Source: Siphonodentalium dalli
Lineage: Eukaryota > Mollusca > Scaphopoda > Gadilida > Siphonodentaliidae
Assembly (NCBI GenBank): GCA_032622095.1
Contig: CP136062.1
Span: 35,094,918 to 35,158,917, forward strand
Length of the DNA: 64,000 nt
Reading direction: 5' to 3'
A program made the position numbers and the translations under genes. This document shows positions 59,457 through 64,000 of the stretch, one piece after another. Numbering within the stretch: the first letter of the stretch is position 1; each line of letters begins with the position of its first letter. The notes beneath the pieces are model-generated. The model worked only from the letters and a program-made list of their open reading frames with translations. It was not told the DNA's origin and searched no databases.

Positions 59457-59617
59457 ACTTAAATAACATAAACATTTATATAGCACAGCTCTATTGGCTT
59501 TCTTTTTCCATCACGACCTCTGTTTTATTTAGATTCAGAGCAAGCCACAGGGTCAATTTTCTCTTAAAAATTGACGATCAGAGCGGCAGTGGAACACGGC
59601 CTTATGCATGGTCGTGG

Positions 59618-59800
59618 TTATAGTGATGGTGTTCACCACCTAACCAAATGCGCTACGTGTTAAATCATGATATATAGGTATCAAATTCAGTTCAGGTCCA
59701 ACGACCATGCACCTTAATGCAGTGTGTTTGGTTAGGTGGTGGATACCATCACAACTGAGGCCAGGTGCACGTGCGTGAGTTCGAATACTGTTCTGATCTC
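59618..59800. repeat. Inverted repeat with tRNA-box-like right arm
   Basis: GTGATGGTGTTCACCACCTA and TAGGTGGTGGATACCATCAC are imperfect complements about 80 bp apart, as are GCATGGTCGT / ACGACCATGC. The right arm continues to GAGTTCGAATAC, a B-box-like motif, about 45 bp after TTGGTTAGGTGG. A tRNA-derived SINE pair is possible but not established. Confidence 0.35.
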
Positions 59801-60149
59801 CGAAGGTATGTTAGAGGTATTTGTTATTGGTATCACAAATAGCAGTGTGGTGGGTAACCAATTCACTTCCAATGGCCTGTGCCCCATCGTTTTTTAACAC
59901 AAATCAGTTAGGGATGAAAAACTGTCTAGGAATGAGTTGATAAAAATAAAGTTGTTTTATTCAACAGATGTAAAATATATAAAATGTTCATTCATGTTGA
60001 ATACATGTAACAAATACTATGTAAGGTTAGCCTATATGGCATATCAGAATGCTGTCATCTCAACAGTAAGTTGCAAAAAATAAAACTAGTAAAAAAGTGA
60101 ACATGACATAAAATAAAAATAATAGGTTGCTTGACCCCAAGTCTCCAGA

Positions 60150-60560
60150 ATCCGGATGCAATTTCCAAACTTAGGCTAAAACAGAACCGTGTCATATTCG
60201 AACTTGACACGACTGTGTCGTCTCGTGCTATTTCATCCCGCCAAGTTTGGTTCCTATCGATTCATTAAAATTGTAATTGTGAATAACTGGTATACCCTAT
60301 GCAACGACATATTCTAAGTCGAAAAAGGGCCATAAATTCTGAAGAAATTCGCGGATCGCGACCATATTCGACATAAGCCAGCGGACCAAATTTTGTTCCG
60401 ATCGGTTCGATCAAACTCAATCCAGAGGATGAAAAGCACGCAAACAGTATTTTCTAAGTCGAAAAGAGCCAATACGTTTGCAAATGTCATTGGACTGCGA
60501 AAAATAATTATTCGGACTTCGTAGACCGATCCTAATGATATTGCTCCTCACCAAGTGTGC
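60150..60560 (+). repeat. Diverged ~150-bp tandem units with TAAGTCGAAAAAGGGCCATA
   Basis: The core occurs near 60315 and 60458 with flanking TCGGTTCGAT / CGATTCA(C/T)TAAAA phrases. The same core in reverse is at 37.84-38.03 kb. Such minisatellite units are known in 3' regions of some mollusc retroelements; the link is an inference. Confidence 0.45.
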
Positions 60561-61689
60561 ACCCGGTCGATTCACTAAAACCGGAGAGTAATACGGACGG
60601 AAGTATATACGCCCCTGAGGACGCGGCTGATTATATTCACAGAAAAAAACATGTATCAATAAAACATATCAGATCGTTAACATAAACACCAAAAAAGTAA
60701 GCCCCCCCCATATAATTGGGTTATATCCACAATAAGCAAGGTAACTGAGTCGCGGACATATTGAATTCATCCAGCCCCGTTCCGCGGTTTAAGTGCTACA
60801 GGTCAAAGCTAACATGTAACAGGAAGATGTATCGACAGTTATCTGCTCATCTACCCGCGGCGACCTTCGTGACCTCGTATGTGGATGGGGGGGAACCACG
60901 TGAGCGCATACATGCATAAGATAAGAAAGTCCGCCCAAAGTATTCGCGAGTGGGCTAAAACCATGCCACGTGTTCCCATTTATCGTTTTTTTTTACGAAT
61001 AGAAGATAAACAATACACACAAAAACGCCATAAGAACGCGGCTGCACATCGGCATGTCACTTCTATACGAGTTTTTTTTATACGTCCGAACCTGAACGAA
61101 ATTTGTCCGAACCCGAACGAAAATTGTGTCTGAACCTGAACAAAATCATCGGGAATATTGCGAATCTGAACCTGAACATTTTGAAATTTTCAAAGGTCGT
61201 TTTTCGGAGTTAGACAATAACCGGTTTTTCATTCCGAAGATGTGTGGTAACATAATCTACCCACAACAATACATAAATTTGCGGATCCATGAGCCCAGGA
61301 CCAAAAAAATACGAAAAAGTGAACATTTCGCCGCCTCGATAAAATTTCGAAAAATTATGACGACTTGACACGCCAAATACAACAATTCACATGCCTGTCA
61401 TGCGAAAGGCGTGTTTCGTAGGTGTTGGGCATATAAATTCCTACATAACTGTTTAAAGGTGTTTCACCGAAAGATGTCGTTAATTGATGCTTGGAGACAA
61501 TATATACACTTACCGTTTATCTTGGTTACTGGGCGCCGCCATCTTGGAATTTACCTAAACCTAAACGGGTATCCGACAGTGATACGGTTCCCTGTCAAAA
61601 CTTTAAAAAAGGTCCCGGGTTTTGAACTGATCGAGTATGACCTCTACTGGCGTTAGCATTAGTAGAGGTTCTTGGCATGATCTAAAGTA

Positions 61690-62870
61690 ATATATAAGTG
61701 GGGTTTTTTATTGGAAAATACAATTTCTGCGGAGTGGGCGATCGGGTTTATAGTGAATAATTAAATTATATATCAGCGCATAATACGATAAACAGTTACC
61801 AAACTATACGCTGTGCAGTACATTGTCGTCTGGCACCATGTGTTTTGAAGTTTTAAGGATATAGTATAACATACGAATGTGAGCTAAACTGTTCCGTGAG
61901 TACAAACGCACTTTCCTTCACTAAACGTATGTAGCATTCGTCCAACATTACCCAAAACGTCGAGTCACGCTGATCGTAATAATTGTGCATGTAATTTTCG
62001 GGGCTATCCACCCACATTGCGTTCAACAGTTACAACCATTATTAAATATCTAGTTGGCATGTGTTTTTTTTTAATTTGATATTGTTTAGACGACAGTTGT
62101 CATTATTTGTCTTTTTTTCACAGATAAAACAAAGAACTACATTCTGCTCAAAAGACGAAGTGATGCTGCCCACTGACTTGGCGGACGACGGACACCATTG
62201 CAAGGGAGTGGTAGGTGAGTGTACCTGTTATATGATAATATGAGTGGTATGAGTAATTTCCCTCCAAATATTCAGGGTACAGATAATTATAACATTGCGA
62301 AATTGTGCATAATTGGTTCACTGTCTAGAAATTATTCCACTCCTCTAATAATAGTGTTATTCTTGAATTGGTTTTAAATACAGATAGCTTTCGCGGGTCG
62401 TGCATGGGTTAACCGCATACCATTTGCTGTTCTGACTGCATGCGACAGGACAGACATAGATATATATATATATATATATATATCACTTATGAACCACATA
62501 ATCGATTCCTGTTTTAGCATATTCGCGGTCACCATATCAATGTGATTATACCAAATGTTCTTGATTAATGCGTTAATCATATCATTAGGTCGAATAACCC
62601 ACCTTGTCACACCGATTCGACTTCAATGCATGTCCGTTCAGAAGTGTTGTGGTACATGTACTTACTAACCCACTGATGAGTATGCTATGTCTTGTTATAC
62701 ACGTAACTGGAAGTATGTAACCCTCAGAATAGCACATTACTCAATTTAGCAATTGCATTGTTGTTTAACTTCTCTTCTTAAAACGTATGTGTTACGTTAG
62801 AAGGCAGTCACAAAAGATAGCAGTTGTATTGTCTTAAATAATGTACAATGTAGATAAATGCAGACCAAAA
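61690..62870 (+). repeat. Segmental duplication, lectin 5' region, copy 2
   Basis: Collinear with 23425-24660, with diverged intron and upstream sequence and a better-conserved 91-bp exon. It also contains a (TA)n run at about 62459-62481 absent from copy 1. Confidence 0.85.
62124..62214 (+). CDS. PAN/C-type-lectin gene copy 2, internal exon
   Basis: Acceptor TTTTTTTCACAG and donor GTGAGT, 91 bp, phase 0 in and phase 1 out, exactly like 23891-23981. It encodes KQRTTFCSKDEVMLPTDLAD, then DGHHCKGVVG; both cysteines are kept and most changes are conservative. It is probably joined to the signal/PAN exon at 52.1 kb. The next exon (CTLD N-half) should lie about 0.85 kb downstream by analogy with copy 1. 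It is not there within the window. Confidence 0.65.
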
Positions 62871-63535
62871 TCCATTGCATGATTTCAAAATGTTCTGATG
62901 TGCTAAATAAGAGGCAGTTATACATATAGTGAAGCGGATCAGTGCCTTCAGTTGTTGTCAAACCTACAGCAAAGGTCAGCTTTTGTCATATTTCGTGGAC
63001 GAACTAGATTGATATTTACACGAATCGCTTTCATACATGTGTGTAACATGTGTACACTTTCTGAACTTCTTACTCACACAAGCGACCTATGGCTATATTT
63101 ATCATCTCTGGGGAAATATCAGCACATGCCATTTTACATTCTTACAAGTATCATAACGGGAGAGGCGCAGATTTGGCATAAATCCAGTCATAAATGGCAA
63201 GAGATTTTCAACAAAGAATTTCTCAAGTATATCTGGCGAAACATCTTGAATCGCACAAATCATCATCTTCATAGTGTATATAATCTAAGCATTTATGAAA
63301 ACGATTGATTTTAATACATTTGAGAGGTTGCAATTATTAGTTTCTTTGTGTCCCTTTCGGTACCAAGAACTGCTAGAACAGTTAATAGTTGTGCGCACCC
63401 CCAATATCCAATTAGCGTATTGTCTTGGCTCCATGAGAAGAGGCTTCATTTCAGCCAAACCTTGGCTGTTTATTTCACACCTGTTTCTGGGATAACCTGT
63501 GTGTCGACTGAGAACCTGTGTGTCAATTGAGGAGA
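62871..63535. other. Replacement segment where the CTLD N-half exon is expected
   Basis: About 660 bp here take the place of about 1030 bp (24661-25690) in copy 1, which include the CTLD exon. No CTLD hallmark (GGHLA, WIG) was found in any frame. A 118-codon frame at 62952-63308 shows no domain. Confidence 0.5.
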
Positions 63536-64000
63536 ACACACGGAGGATTTGTGTAAATGTTAGCCCAAACGACATTTCGAAGTAACGACGGGTTTGTTGT
63601 TTATTTCGAGGAATAATACCGCATCATATGAATTCAGCCCAAATATATTGACAGGTGTCAAGGGTCTAACTCTATACTGAGCAATAAAAAACTAATATTA
63701 ATAAATACCGAGTATATTTAATTTAACGCCAATGGGTCGTTTATGTGCGTTTAAGAGTGTATTTATGCCTAAAGCAAAGTGAAATAACGATCTTAAAATG
63801 AATTGGCCGGTATATTTTATTAGTTATCAGGGTTACCAGGGTCGTAGTTGCATAAATTACAATATATTTTATGTTTATGCTAAGATAACTTGATCGGTAT
63901 TGAGGTTAACACAAATCCCATATATGGAAATTCCAAATATGGAAAGTGACGTGCGCAAAACAGATACAATGGTCTTACTAAAAACGAAGCAATAATGATA
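63536..64000. other. Resumed lectin-intron duplication, then unremarkable sequence
   Basis: 63540-63660 matches 25690-25820 (GGATTTGTGTAAATGTTAGC, GTTTGTTGTTTATTT). The rest to the window end shows no feature apart from a CCATATATGG box near 63918. Confidence 0.5.

Larger units (their letters stand above)
58251..61581. mobile_element. CACTGTCGG-ended DNA transposon, copy 2
   Basis: 3331 bp with ~500-bp terminal inverted repeats (58251-58750 and 61075-61581) of the same family as 4707-7085, flanked by exact ATACG duplications (58246-58250, 61582-61586). Next to the right arm, 60835-61075 also matches the inner left side of copy 1 (5236-5450), so the family keeps family-specific internal sequence. 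The central region has decayed frames and other repeats. No recognisable transposase. It lies in the proposed intron of lectin copy 2. Confidence 0.85.

Noticed and set aside
59690-59800. tRNA gene
   Set aside because: Box-like motifs are present, but no cloverleaf can be drawn; at most a SINE relic.
62952-63308. 118-codon frame in the segment replacing the CTLD exon of copy 2
   Set aside because: No domain, no GGHLA or WIG motif, no paralogue in copy 1, and no convincing splice sites.
1-64000. CRISPR arrays, operons, riboswitches or prophage
   Set aside because: No regularly spaced short repeats with unique spacers, no ribosome-binding sites or compact gene runs; the window is eukaryotic.

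Overview
The window is eukaryotic, repeat-dominated DNA from an animal. It has widely spaced exons with GT-AG boundaries, no operon-like gene packing, abundant ACATGTA-type palindromes, a non-LTR retrotransposon, many small inverted-repeat transposons, and exons of a secreted PAN/C-type-lectin protein. Together with a LINE remnant ending in a (TCAA)n tail, this points to a marine lophotrochozoan, most likely a mollusc. That assignment is an inference. Nothing bacterial or organellar was seen.

Layout. 1-7.4 kb is a nest of transposons: a large element with ~1.1 kb inverted arms built from ~350 bp subunits. Its right arm is split by a 2.4 kb element (4707-7085) that has CACTGTCGG termini and a 5-bp target duplication. 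That element in turn carries a small TA-flanked element. 7.4-20.6 kb holds hairpins, segmental and tandem duplications, a microsatellite and a double-hairpin MITE. 20.65-22.55 kb is a decayed LINE that keeps its zinc-knuckle ORF1. 23.9-40.9 kb is a C-type lectin gene of which three exons can be joined by phase. Its 15.7 kb last intron contains an hAT-like MITE and a 9.2 kb non-LTR retrotransposon locus (27885-37085). That retrotransposon has ORF1, endonuclease and reverse transcriptase on the minus strand, between two ~1.5 kb direct repeats. 41-52 kb holds MITEs, a FLYWCH zinc-finger remnant inside a terminal-inverted-repeat element, a piggyBac-type MITE containing a second double-hairpin MITE, and an array related to the retrotransposon 3' region. 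52.1 kb is a signal-peptide plus PAN-like exon. 57.5-61.6 kb holds a fold-back element and a second CACTGTCGG element (58251-61581, TSD ATACG). 61.7-62.9 kb is a duplicate of the lectin 5' region, including a 91-bp exon of the same length and phases.

Reading of the locus. Two tandem PAN/CTLD lectin genes on the plus strand appear to have been inflated by transposons. Copy 1 keeps its C-terminal CTLD exons. Copy 2 (exons at 52.1 and 62.1 kb) lacks the CTLD N-terminal exon at the homologous position within this window. The strongest leads are the pair of elements with RAG/Transib-like end features, the head-to-tail LINE locus that imitates LTR architecture, and the double-hairpin MITE family.
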